DNA from: Flexithrix dorotheae DSM 6795
GTDB lineage: Bacteria > Bacteroidota > Bacteroidia > Cytophagales > Flammeovirgaceae
Length of the DNA: 64,000 nt
Direction of reading: 5' to 3'
Assembly (NCBI RefSeq): GCF_000379765.1
Contig: NZ_KB903431.1
Span: 1 to 64,000, forward strand
Shown: positions 37,732 to 46,663 of the stretch, piece by piece
Layout: the number at the start of each line of letters is the position of its first letter
Position numbering within the stretch: the first letter of the stretch is position 1
Notes under the pieces: model-generated
Told to the model about the DNA's origin: nothing
Databases searched by the model: none
What the model saw: the letters and a program-made list of their open reading frames with translations, nothing else
Position numbers and translations under genes: made by a program

Positions 37732-38718
37732 TTATTGGCATCCACTTCCCTTTAAAATGCAAGCATCTTTTTCTAATGTATAGGATATATTTGAAGCTGT
37801 CTTTAAAACTTCCAGAATTTTTTCTAAATCATCATTTTTGAATGTGGATGTTAACCTGCAATTGTATAAGGCCTCATTTTCAATAATAACATTCACTCTA
37901 TAATAATGTTCCAATACTTGCTCTACATCCGACAAAAGTGTATTTTTAAAAATTATTTCTTCGTTTTTCCAGGCAAGCAGATTAGGATCATAATTTACTT
38001 TCTTTTCCATTTTTGGGCTGCTTCGGTGAATAATGGCCTGTTCTCCTTTAGTGAGTAGGATTTGGGAAGATTCGCCTTCATCTTTATTATAGCAGGCTAC
38101 CTTTCCGCTAACCACTATTACTTCGTCTATTTCTTCATCCTCATAACACCGAACATTAAATGAAGTACCTAAAACTTTTATTTTGGAATTTCCCACATTG
38201 ATAATAAAGGGCTTTTCAGGATTTTCGGTGACATTAAAAAAAGCTTCGCCCATTAATTTTACTTCACGGATTTCGCCTTTAAATTCCTCCGGATAATACA
38301 ATTTACTGCCTTTGTTTAGGAAAACAGAACTGCCATCGGCAAGGATGATTTCCTGCTTTTTATTTTGGCTGGTTGAAAGTTCAATGTAGTCCGGCTGATC
38401 ATTCAATATGCTGAACCCAATGAATGCCACCAAAAAACCTAATCCTACCATAGCGGCTACATTGGTAAAGAATCGCATTTTCCTGGTTTTTGTTTTTTCG
38501 GGTTGAATAAACAATTTGCTTCTGGAGGGATTTATTTTTTCATAGGCGCTGGTTAGATCGGGTTTAAAATTAATGGCACCTTTTTCAGCCAATTCCATTT
38601 CATTTTTTATTTGTAGAAGGTATTGCTTGTTCTCTTCAGAACGATTGACCCAATTTTCAAGATCTTTATTTTCCTGTCCTTCCAAATAAGATTTTATGAC
38701 TTCTGAAAAGTCTTTCAT
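37732..38718 (-). CDS. FecR family anti-sigma-type regulator (DUF4974)
   Basis: 328 residues. A cytoplasmic N-terminal helical segment (1-80) carries the WVNRSEENKQYL motif. One membrane helix (about 84-106) leads to a FecR beta domain (about 120-215, KQEIILADGSSVFLNKGS and VLGTSFNVRCY) and a C-terminal DUF4974 (about 255-325). FecR proteins relay a signal from an STN domain of an outer-membrane transducer to an ECF sigma factor. Here the downstream partner has STN but no TonB barrel, and no sigma factor gene lies upstream. The cognate sigma must be elsewhere or absent. Confidence 0.9.
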   Translation of the reverse strand: MKDFSEVIKSYLEGQENKDLENWVNRSEENKQYLLQIKNEMELAEKGAINFKPDLTSAYEKINPSRSKLFIQPEKTKTRKMRFFTNVAAMVGLGFLVAFIGFSILNDQPDYIELSTSQNKKQEIILADGSSVFLNKGSKLYYPEEFKGEIREVKLMGEAFFNVTENPEKPFIINVGNSKIKVLGTSFNVRCYEDEEIDEVIVVSGKVACYNKDEGESSQILLTKGEQAIIHRSSPKMEKKVNYDPNLLAWKNEEIIFKNTLLSDVEQVLEHYYRVNVIIENEALYNCRLTSTFKNDDLEKILEVLKTASNISYTLEKDACILKGSGCQ

Positions 38719-39003
38719 TGTAGTACTCTTGGATTATAATTAAGATTGTTGATAGTAGTAGGTTTTGTATCCTTCAAATTTCAGGAAAATCAGATTCTAA
38801 GCTTATGAACTTCACAAGTAAATAAATTTCCCGTTTACCATGTTTATTTTTTTTAGATTTTAACTGGCAAAATAGTAATCCATGTTCATAATTCCTTAAC
38901 AAATTCATTAATAACTCATTTGGGAGCAATTAAAAACTATTGGGATACGACATTTGCCAAAAAAATCCTCTTGTTAGTTCCCAGACAAAAAGTCCGGTAT
39001 TTT

Positions 39004-39019
39004 GGAATTTTAAAATTCC
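39004..39019. promoter_or_regulatory. Perfect 16-bp palindrome, candidate regulator site
   Basis: GGAATTTTAAAATTCC is fully self-complementary with no spacer. It lies about 290 bp upstream of the FecR start codon and outside any gene. AT-rich DNA makes short palindromes common, so the evidence for function is limited. Confidence 0.3.
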
Positions 39020-39212
39020 GTTAGTTTATCTAATTTATTTTAGCTGGTACGAAAAAAACAAGGGGGTTATCCAGTTCTTGTTTGATATTTAATTAGTAGC
39101 AGCTTTCCCAGCCTACCCCCAAAAAAATTTAAAATTTTTTAACTTTTCAGTTGGAGCTTAAAAAGAAAAGTCCTGTTAAAGAGTTCGTTGTGGTTTTTAT
39201 TTTTTCCCGGAA

Positions 39213-39245
39213 ATAAAAAAGGAGTTCCTTAGAAAGAAACTCCTT
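39213..39245 (-). terminator. Terminator of the Gfo/Idh oxidoreductase gene
   Basis: Stem AAGGAGTT (39219-39226) with AACTCCTT (39238-39245); on the minus strand it runs into TTTTTTATTT. It lies 33 bp past the stop codon of the oxidoreductase gene. Confidence 0.75.
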
Positions 39246-39277
39246 AGTGATATTTTTTCACAATAATAAACTACCTC

Positions 39278-40390
39278 CTAACCTAAAGTGAAGTCTGGTA
39301 GCTTAATAATCTTTCCTCCTTCCATAGCCGAATCATGAGCCAGAATACCCACGCATGTAATGTTGGCAGACTGTTTGGCATTTGGATAAGGAGACCTTTT
39401 TTCATTGAGTGCCGTAACAAATTCATGTACCAAGTGCGGATGAGATCCTCCATGTCCTGCTCCCTGGGTAAATGAAAGGTGCTGGTTTTCATCGTCATCA
39501 TATACGCCTTTAGTGGTATACTTCTGGATTTCTTCAGGAAGTAAATGGGCATAATCAGGTACATCTACACGCTCAGGACTTTCCCCGGTATGAATGACAG
39601 GTTGCTCATGCTCAATCTGAGTCCATTCAAAAGATTTTTTAGAACCATAAACATCAAAACTTTCCCTATACTGGCGGGCTGTATTGAACAAGGAACGAGT
39701 AATTTCAGCCGATAGGTCTGAGTCTTTATATTTGATATGGCAGGATTCAATAGCAAATGGAGACCCATAAATAGGAATTAATTTTTCATCAATCCGGCCA
39801 GATCCAAAACAGGAAACATATTCGGCTTCTCCCTGAGTTAAGGCCAGAACCGGACCCACACAATGTGTAGCGTAATACATAGGAGGAAGTCCTTCCCAAT
39901 AGCCCGGCCAGCCAGCCATTTCCTGCTGATGGGAAGCTCTTAAAAATTGTATTCTGCCCAATTCTCCTTTTTCGTAAAGTTCTTTCACAAAAAGAAATTC
40001 CCGGCTGTAAACCACTGTTTCCATCATCATATAAGTGAGTCCGGTTTCTTCAACTAAATCCACTATTTTCTTGCAATCTTCTACTGAAGTGGCCATTGGA
40101 ACGGTACAGGCTACATGCTTACCTGCTTTCAAAGCTGCAATAGTTTGTTCGGCATGGTTAGGAATGGGTGAATTGATGTGTACAGCATCCACTTCCGGGT
40201 CTTTCAGTAAATCTTCATAAGAAGTATATCTTTTCTCCACCCCAAAATAGTCCCCAACTTCATTGAGTTTGCTTTCTGTTCGTTGGCAAATGGCATACAT
40301 ATTAGCCTGAGGATGTTTTTGGTAAATGGGAATAAATTCTGCTCCAAAACCCAGCCCTACAATTGCGTAATTAAGTTTTTTGTTTTCCAT
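39278..40390 (-). CDS. Gfo/Idh/MocA family oxidoreductase
   Basis: 370 residues. The N-terminal Rossmann fold has GLGFGAEFIP and the INSPIPNHAEQTIAALKAGKHV stretch. The usual E-K-P motif that carries the catalytic Lys is replaced by T-V-P in ACTVPMATS; a later SCHIKYKDSDLSAEI belongs to the C-terminal beta sheet. NAD(P)-dependent sugar oxidation is the family's role. The T-V-P variant forms a subgroup of its own and may use another residue or another reaction. It lies 121 bp downstream of a sugar isomerase-like gene, on the same strand. No signal peptide is present, so it acts in the cytoplasm. Confidence 0.88.
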   Translation of the reverse strand: MENKKLNYAIVGLGFGAEFIPIYQKHPQANMYAICQRTESKLNEVGDYFGVEKRYTSYEDLLKDPEVDAVHINSPIPNHAEQTIAALKAGKHVACTVPMATSVEDCKKIVDLVEETGLTYMMMETVVYSREFLFVKELYEKGELGRIQFLRASHQQEMAGWPGYWEGLPPMYYATHCVGPVLALTQGEAEYVSCFGSGRIDEKLIPIYGSPFAIESCHIKYKDSDLSAEITRSLFNTARQYRESFDVYGSKKSFEWTQIEHEQPVIHTGESPERVDVPDYAHLLPEEIQKYTTKGVYDDDENQHLSFTQGAGHGGSHPHLVHEFVTALNEKRSPYPNAKQSANITCVGILAHDSAMEGGKIIKLPDFTLG

Positions 40391-40511
40391 ATTTATTAGA
40401 ATTTAAGTAATCAGTCAAGTTTAATTATATTGTGAGATGCAATTGCTCTAAATTATTTTGTGCTGACACTTGAATACATTAGAAACCATATCTAATTTAA
40501 TTTTTAATGAT

Positions 40512-41375
40512 TCAGTTTGAATTTAATAACCCTTCTAAAAAGGTCAGCCCATCTTTAGCGAATTGATCTTGAGAAGGATGAAAATTCCGCCAGATGCATA
40601 CTGCTCCTGCTAATTCCTGAACATGTGGTGTAAAGCTTTCTATCGATACCACACCCGAATATTGAATGTTTTCTAAGCCTGATTTAATATCATCCCACCT
40701 GGTCTGGCCGGTTCCTGGGGCTCCTCTGTAATTTTCGGAAACCTGAAAATGAATCAGCTTATCTCCAACTAATTCAATGGCATGTTGAAGATTTCTTTCT
40801 TCCAGGGTCATATGAAAACTGTCCAACATTATCCTGGCGGCTGGATGGTTGATATCATTTACCAGATTTAAAACCTGTTCAGCAGTATTTACCAGATCAG
40901 ACTCGAAGCGGTTGAGTGGTTCCAGTGCAATCTTTTGATCAAATTTGGTTGCCATTTCACATACTTTTCGCAGATTTTTCACAGCAAGGTTCCATTCTGC
41001 TTTTCGCTCTTCTGGGGGAAGAAGTCGAGTTTTCCCCACTGCCGAATACATTGGTCCAGCTACAAAACCTGCATCCAGACTTTGAGACAATTTAAAGCAG
41101 GCTTCAAGATATTGGAAACAATTTTCGTGAATTGATTCCTCATTACTGGTAAGGTCCCGGGAAGGACCAAATGCACCACAAATAATAGGTTTTAAATTGT
41201 TTTCTGTTAAGGCTTTTTTCACAGTTTCGGCATCAATTATATCAGGATCTTCCACTGGAATTTCCACATAATCAAAACCCATTTCTTTTATTTTAGGGAA
41301 TAATTCAACTGTTTCTGAATTAAATGGAGAAGTCCAAAGCCAGGTACTTACCCCAAGTTTAATATTTTTTGTCAT
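40512..41375 (-). CDS. Sugar phosphate isomerase/epimerase family (AP-endonuclease-2-like TIM barrel)
   Basis: The ATG at 41375 (MTKNIKLGVSTWLW) is preferred over a TTG at 41393. The 287 residues match the xylose isomerase/D-tagatose 3-epimerase group, with metal-ligand regions EPLNRFESDLVNTAEQ (Glu), MLDSFHMTLEE (Asp, His), HFQVSENYRGAPGTGQ and a late SIESFT (Glu). It probably isomerises or epimerises a ketose or inosose. The Gfo/Idh gene downstream and the ThuA/propeller lipoprotein gene upstream make a short sugar-oxidation operon likely. The exact substrate cannot be named. Confidence 0.85.
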   Translation of the reverse strand: MTKNIKLGVSTWLWTSPFNSETVELFPKIKEMGFDYVEIPVEDPDIIDAETVKKALTENNLKPIICGAFGPSRDLTSNEESIHENCFQYLEACFKLSQSLDAGFVAGPMYSAVGKTRLLPPEERKAEWNLAVKNLRKVCEMATKFDQKIALEPLNRFESDLVNTAEQVLNLVNDINHPAARIMLDSFHMTLEERNLQHAIELVGDKLIHFQVSENYRGAPGTGQTRWDDIKSGLENIQYSGVVSIESFTPHVQELAGAVCIWRNFHPSQDQFAKDGLTFLEGLLNSN

Positions 41376-41458
41376 GATAATTTTTCTGAACAATTAACCT
41401 GAAAAGGTCAATTGCTTCCAGTTTTGCTATTATTTTCTGATAAGGTTGATATTTCTCT

Positions 41459-44400
41459 TTATAAATTAGTGCCGTTACCTACAACTTTCATCACTCCGTT
41501 CATAATTCTCCAATGACCTGGGAAAGTACAAACAAAAGGATATTCTCCTGGTTTATCGGGAGCTTTAAATTTCAGGATGTATGTACTTTCCGGATCAACC
41601 AGAGTGGTGGCAAAAAGTACTTCTGGAATTTCAGGAACATAATTTTTTTCTGCTCCATCTGGAGCCGCAGCCATTTCATCAGCTGCATTTCCGATAATTT
41701 CAAGGCTTCCACTTGCTCCAATTACCAGGTTGTGTTGCATAAAATCTATATTTTCGAAATGAATTTCCACCATATTTCCTGCCTTTACCTGGAAAGTTTT
41801 GGTATCGTATTTCATTTCATTTTTGATGGGCTTAATGGAAATAATGACAGGCAATTCAGATAATTCGGAAGTTTTATCCTCAGTCTTATTTTGAAGATTC
41901 TGTGCATAGACTTTTTCCACAAATACTTCCCTGATACCTTTTTCTGCAGTAAAAAATGGTTGTGACCCTTTGCTGAATTCCTTTTCAATTTTATATTTCC
42001 AATTTCCCTGAAGGTTGATTTTGCCATTTCTTGTCTGGACAAAAAGGCTGTCTGGTTTACCCCAGATTCCTCCTCCGCCACCAGTGTCAGTCACTTTGAT
42101 GGCGATTACATTTTTCCCTGGTTTTAATACGCCATTATTTACATTGTAAAGTCGGTTGGCTTTGTAATCATTTTTTGTGTAACCAACTTTTATCCCATTT
42201 ACCCAGGTTTCATCTTCATCATCAATTGGTCCTAAATAAAGCCTGGCAATACCCGAAGCCTGAGCATTTGATAAATTAATTTCCTTCCTGAACCATACAA
42301 TTCCATCCAGTTCGCCCAAATCTGTATTTTCCCACAAAGTAGGTAAATTCATGGTTTTCCAGGCTTCATCTGAAAAATTGGTTTTTACCCAATCGCTGGT
42401 AGTGGACTGTTCATTTGAAGCCATAACCGGAATTTCTCCTTTATCCATTTTCATAGCCTCTATAAATCCCTTACTATGTTTTGCAGCAGCACAATAAACA
42501 GCTTTGGATAGCCATTCATCCTGAACAATTTCCTGGTTATCAGCCATATCATAAAGCCATTTTCCAGTTTTTTCAGAAGGAGCCATTTCGGCTAAAGCCA
42601 GGATGGCAGTCAATTGAACATTTGGATCATTGTCCGCTAAAACACCTGATGAAGTAATCGCCTGATTTGCCCAAAGTGTTCTTGGCAAAACCTGAATCGC
42701 AGCCTTTCTCACACCAGAGGATGGATGGTTTAGGGCATTCACTGCTGTCCAGTAAGCCTTATTAGCTTCCTCTTGAAATGCACCGAGTCCATGTAAAGTC
42801 CATAGGGCATGGATTGCTCCCGGGTTAATACCAATTTCATCAACTGTATTGTTTTTTACCAATTCAATTAATTGTTCCGCTACATCCATTTGTCCTCTTT
42901 CCACCAAAAGACGCTGAGCTGTCATTCTCCAAAAAAGATTATCATTTTGTAGCGTTTTTACCAATTCCTGAGGTCTGTCTTTAGAAAGGGTGATGGGTTC
43001 ATAAGCTTTTCCATAATTATAACTCAGGCGATAAATTCTTCCATGCTTTTTATCTCTTAAAGGGTTGATGTGGGCATTTCCTTTCCCATTTTCAAAACCT
43101 TCAGGTGTAGGGTTATGCTGAATAATAAAGTTGTACCAATCCAAAATCCAAACTGCTCCATCAGGCCCAACTTCCGCATGTACCGGCCCAAACCATTCAT
43201 CATTTGAGGCAACCAGATTCCATCCATCCTTCTCTTTAAATCCGGCACCATCCTTTTCCAAAATGGCATTATGGATTAGTCTTCCTGTAGGTTCACAGAC
43301 CATAGCTATTCTATTCCAGTAAGCTTTTGGGAAATTCCTGGCCGTGTATAAACTATGTCCTGCTGCAGCAGTAAAACCTCCAAAAACATCTACTTGTCTG
43401 TAATTTGCAGTAATAGGATGAAAAGCATAATGACCGTCTATTTTTTTACTACCATTGAAAGGAGGTTCCTCAAACACATCAAAATAGGTATTGGGAATTC
43501 CCATGAACAAACTATGGGTATTATTAGCGGTTGATCCAAAAACATTAAAGTCTTCTGAAAAACCTAATCCCCAGGTATTGTTACTTGTTCTGGTGAGATA
43601 AGTTAAATCACTGCCATCCGGGTTAAAACTGTAAATTCCCTGACCGAATTTTACCGAATCTCCATTTACAGGGCCATAATATCCGGAGTAACCAACGGTT
43701 CCCCAAATTCTGTTATCAAAACCATATTTTAAATTTGATGGACCAGCATGGGTATCAAAAGTTCCCCAGCCTGAAATGATTTTCTTTTTAACATCGGCTT
43801 TGTCATCTCCATCCGTATCTTGAAGAAAAAGGAAGTGGGGTGCCTGGGAAATAATTACCCCGTCATTGGCAAAAACTATACTGGTGGGGATATTCAGGTT
43901 TTCTGCAAAAATGGTAAATTTATCCGCTTTCCCGTCTCCATCAGTATCTTCACAAATTTTTATCCGGTCATCACCTTCGCCTTCAGTATCCCTAACCGTG
44001 TTCGGGTAATCAACTGTTTCGATTACCCAAAGTCTTCCTTTTTCATCCCAGGCCATGCTGATAGGATTAATAATATCAGGCTCAGAAGCAAATAATTCCA
44101 AGGTGAATTCCTGAGGATATTGAGTTAAACTTTGCGAGGCTTCCGGGGATAAAGGGTTTTGCAATTTAGGCGCTGGATCTCTTTTTTCATAGTTAGGTAT
44201 TTTGGCTAATTTATATTCCAGATTGGGGAATTCTATAGTGCTTTTCTCAGAAAGAACTTCTTCACCCACTGCCCATTTTATACCACTTTCCATCAGTTGG
44301 TGGAAGCCAGGGTTTTCCCATGTTCTTTCATCATGCCCATAGGCAGTATAAAAAATCCTGCCTTTTCCCTGTTGTCTGACCCATGTCCATGGCTCTTTTT

Positions 44401-44980
44401 CCCCATTTTCCAATCTTTCCATCAAAACCACTTTATCCTCATTATGCAAATGGTGGACATAGGTTTCATCCCAGGTTTCAAATTCTTTTACGTTTTTTAG
44501 TGCCTGGTGCTGATTATCAATAATTTTGGCCGTGAAAGTTCCCGTACCATGTTTTTGGAATTGTGCGCCTACCAAATCTACGTAGCTCTGAGAATTCCTA
44601 AAGCAATAGGATGCACAATGAATGGGAATAAATCCTTTACCGCTTTCCACAAATTGAAGTAATGCAGCTTCTTGGGATTCTGTAATTACATCATGATTGG
44701 CATAAATTGCAAGGCCATCGTATTTGCTAAGGTTTGCTGTATTTAAGTCTTTCGGATCGGAAGTATAAGTGAACTGAATCCCTTTTTTTACCAGGGCAGA
44801 GGCCAAAATAGGTAAATACTTTTCAGAATGATGATGTTCACTATCATGCCCTAAAAAGAGAATTTGAATATTTGGATTGGTACTGGTTTTTTCCTGCTGT
44901 TGATTTGAACAGCTTAAACATAAAAATCCGAATATTAGAAAAATGAAAGCTTTGAAAAATGATTTGGCTTGTGTATCCAT
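41459..44980 (-). CDS. Lipoprotein with ThuA, PVC-type propeller, HEAT, jelly roll and azurin-like domains
   Basis: 1173 residues, about five domains in one chain. A lipoprotein signal with an LSC lipobox (about 24) precedes a ThuA-like glutamine-amidotransferase fold (about 35-245). A sorbosone/glucose dehydrogenase-type propeller (about 290-650) shows DTDGDGKAD calcium loops. HEAT-like repeats (about 680-830), a galactose-binding-like jelly roll (about 870-1000) and a C-terminal cupredoxin follow. The type 1 copper ligands are all present with azurin spacing: His1083, Cys1151, His1156, Met1160. Related proteins often end in a heme c domain, but no CxxCH is present. It probably oxidises a sugar outside the inner membrane and passes electrons to copper. 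Confidence 0.85.
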   Translation of the reverse strand: MDTQAKSFFKAFIFLIFGFLCLSCSNQQQEKTSTNPNIQILFLGHDSEHHHSEKYLPILASALVKKGIQFTYTSDPKDLNTANLSKYDGLAIYANHDVITESQEAALLQFVESGKGFIPIHCASYCFRNSQSYVDLVGAQFQKHGTGTFTAKIIDNQHQALKNVKEFETWDETYVHHLHNEDKVVLMERLENGEKEPWTWVRQQGKGRIFYTAYGHDERTWENPGFHQLMESGIKWAVGEEVLSEKSTIEFPNLEYKLAKIPNYEKRDPAPKLQNPLSPEASQSLTQYPQEFTLELFASEPDIINPISMAWDEKGRLWVIETVDYPNTVRDTEGEGDDRIKICEDTDGDGKADKFTIFAENLNIPTSIVFANDGVIISQAPHFLFLQDTDGDDKADVKKKIISGWGTFDTHAGPSNLKYGFDNRIWGTVGYSGYYGPVNGDSVKFGQGIYSFNPDGSDLTYLTRTSNNTWGLGFSEDFNVFGSTANNTHSLFMGIPNTYFDVFEEPPFNGSKKIDGHYAFHPITANYRQVDVFGGFTAAAGHSLYTARNFPKAYWNRIAMVCEPTGRLIHNAILEKDGAGFKEKDGWNLVASNDEWFGPVHAEVGPDGAVWILDWYNFIIQHNPTPEGFENGKGNAHINPLRDKKHGRIYRLSYNYGKAYEPITLSKDRPQELVKTLQNDNLFWRMTAQRLLVERGQMDVAEQLIELVKNNTVDEIGINPGAIHALWTLHGLGAFQEEANKAYWTAVNALNHPSSGVRKAAIQVLPRTLWANQAITSSGVLADNDPNVQLTAILALAEMAPSEKTGKWLYDMADNQEIVQDEWLSKAVYCAAAKHSKGFIEAMKMDKGEIPVMASNEQSTTSDWVKTNFSDEAWKTMNLPTLWENTDLGELDGIVWFRKEINLSNAQASGIARLYLGPIDDEDETWVNGIKVGYTKNDYKANRLYNVNNGVLKPGKNVIAIKVTDTGGGGGIWGKPDSLFVQTRNGKINLQGNWKYKIEKEFSKGSQPFFTAEKGIREVFVEKVYAQNLQNKTEDKTSELSELPVIISIKPIKNEMKYDTKTFQVKAGNMVEIHFENIDFMQHNLVIGASGSLEIIGNAADEMAAAPDGAEKNYVPEIPEVLFATTLVDPESTYILKFKAPDKPGEYPFVCTFPGHWRIMNGVMKVVGNGTNL

Positions 44981-45211
44981 TTGAATAATGTTTATTAAAC
45001 TACTGCCTTGAAATTCTAATTATTAAATGGTTGTTGCTTTAGATTCAATTTGCAGATAGCTTGATTCATTTTCATATTAATTAGTTGTCTTTTCGATATA
45101 CAATTATCCAAAAAAAATAATCAAGATACTTTCTTTATTTTTGCTAATAATGACTGTATTTTGACTTTATTTGTATTTGAGTTCTTAATATATGGATAAA
45201 TTAAGCTATAA

Positions 45212-46087
45212 ATGAAGTTCCCCATCCAAAAATCAGCCATTCCTGAGGCCTATACTTTTGAAATACATGATCTAAAAGCTCCATTTTTCGATCCGAACTG
45301 GCACTTTCATCCGGAATACCAATTATTTGTGGTCATGAAAGGATCTGGAACCCGGTTTATTGGGGATAATATCAAACATTTTCAGGAAGGAGATATGGTG
45401 TTTACGGGCCCTAATTTGCCTCATCTTTGGAGAAGCGATGATATTTATTTTCACCATGAAGGGCTGGAAACACATGGTATAGTGATTTATTTCTCAGAAC
45501 AATTTATGGGTAAGGAATTCCTGAAAAAAAAGGAAATGGAGAAGATTAAACAATTGTTTGAGGGAGCTGAAAGAGGTTTGGAATTTTTGGGAGGGACTAA
45601 TCGTGAAGTGACACAGTTGATGAGGGAATGCATAAGGTTGAAAGGATTTGATCGGGTAATTGCCTTAATGCAAATTTTAAATGCATTATCTTTATCTAAG
45701 GAGTTTAATTATATTTCCTCCTTGGGGTATCTTAATACGCATTCAGAATCGGACTCTGGAAGAATGCAGAAAGTTTATGATTATGTGATGAAAAAATTTA
45801 AAGAAAAAATTTCTTTGGATGATGTATCTTCTTTAATTAATATGAGTCCTTCTTCTTTTAGCAGATATTTTAAAAGCAGGGCGAATAAAACATTCTCTGA
45901 TTTTGTAATAGAAATCAGAATTGGATATGCCTGTAAATTACTTTTAGAAGGGAATCTTAGTGTAACTCAAATTGCATACGAATGCGGCTTCAGAACTCTT
46001 TCTAATTTTAATAGAAAATTTAAGGAAATCAATAATAATAGCCCTTTAGGGTATAAGAAAGAATTTTCCAAAGTGATCAGTGCTTAG
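45212..46087 (+). CDS. AraC family transcriptional regulator with N-terminal cupin
   Basis: 291 residues. A cupin effector domain (about 15-100; HPEYQLFVVMKGSGTRFIG and FTGPNLPHLWRSD) is followed by two AraC helix-turn-helix motifs (about 190-285; SFSRYFKSRANKTFSDFV and IAYECGFRTLSNFNRKFKE). It is divergent from the ThuA/propeller lipoprotein gene with a 231-bp gap, so it most likely activates that gene and the isomerase and oxidoreductase genes in response to their sugar. Confidence 0.92.
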   Translation: MKFPIQKSAIPEAYTFEIHDLKAPFFDPNWHFHPEYQLFVVMKGSGTRFIGDNIKHFQEGDMVFTGPNLPHLWRSDDIYFHHEGLETHGIVIYFSEQFMGKEFLKKKEMEKIKQLFEGAERGLEFLGGTNREVTQLMRECIRLKGFDRVIALMQILNALSLSKEFNYISSLGYLNTHSESDSGRMQKVYDYVMKKFKEKISLDDVSSLINMSPSSFSRYFKSRANKTFSDFVIEIRIGYACKLLLEGNLSVTQIAYECGFRTLSNFNRKFKEINNNSPLGYKKEFSKVISA

Positions 46088-46122
46088 GTTTGAAAGAATA
46101 TTAAAAAATTGAAAATGATTAT

Positions 46123-46380
46123 ATGGCAAATAGTGAAGAAAAAATAGCCTGCCCAAAATGCAAGTGGGAGCCTGATGGTGGAAAATATTGGAGTTGTAAT
46201 TGTGGGCATCACTGGAATACATTTGATACCTATGGAAAATGCCCAGCCTGTGGAAAAGTGCACAAGGATACCCAATGCCCTAAATGTATTGAATGGTCTC
46301 CTCATCCCGAATGGTACCTTGACCTTGAAAATATTACACTTAAACTTGATCAAGTTGAAAAAATTTCAATTTCCAAATAG
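46123..46380 (+). CDS. Small zinc-ribbon protein (85 aa)
   Basis: 85 residues with four Cys pairs: CPKC (about 10-13), CNCGHH (about 26-31), CPAC and CPKC. They could bind two zinc ions in a rubredoxin-like or zinc-ribbon fold. The C-terminal 25 residues are an amphipathic stretch. There is no signal peptide and the function is unknown. It follows the AraC gene by 35 bp on the same strand and may be co-transcribed. The cysteine spacing makes it a convincing real gene despite its size. Confidence 0.72.
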   Translation: MANSEEKIACPKCKWEPDGGKYWSCNCGHHWNTFDTYGKCPACGKVHKDTQCPKCIEWSPHPEWYLDLENITLKLDQVEKISISK

Positions 46381-46663
46381 CTAAACATAGAAGTCTCGCT
46401 TAAAAATAGTCTCTGATTAAAAAATAGGGCATATTATTAAGTTAGTAGAAACTAACTGGATTTGGAAAGGAAAGTGACAGCCTTTAAGTTTGCAGTCATA
46501 CAACAACAATTAACATACATCAAAAGAATACCTTCAAATTTTTAATTTGAATTAAATTAAACTTGTTTTTGTTAGAGGGATTCTAATCAAAATAAGCTTT
46601 TAGCTTCTATTTTTAAATTGATTGTTTAATTGTTAGTCTTTCAAAGGGCTGTAATCTGGAAAT

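Larger units (their letters stand above)
38719..39277. other. 559-bp intergenic region upstream of fecR-type gene
   Basis: No coding frame of note and no sigma factor gene, which would be expected beside a FecR. It holds a perfect 16-bp palindrome GGAATTTTAAAATTCC (39004-39019) and, at the far end, the terminator of the oxidoreductase gene. I recognise no RNA family in it. Confidence 0.45.

Noticed and set aside
38719-39277. ECF sigma factor gene expected next to FecR
   Set aside because: No open frame with sigma-70 region 2 or 4 motifs on either strand of this stretch.
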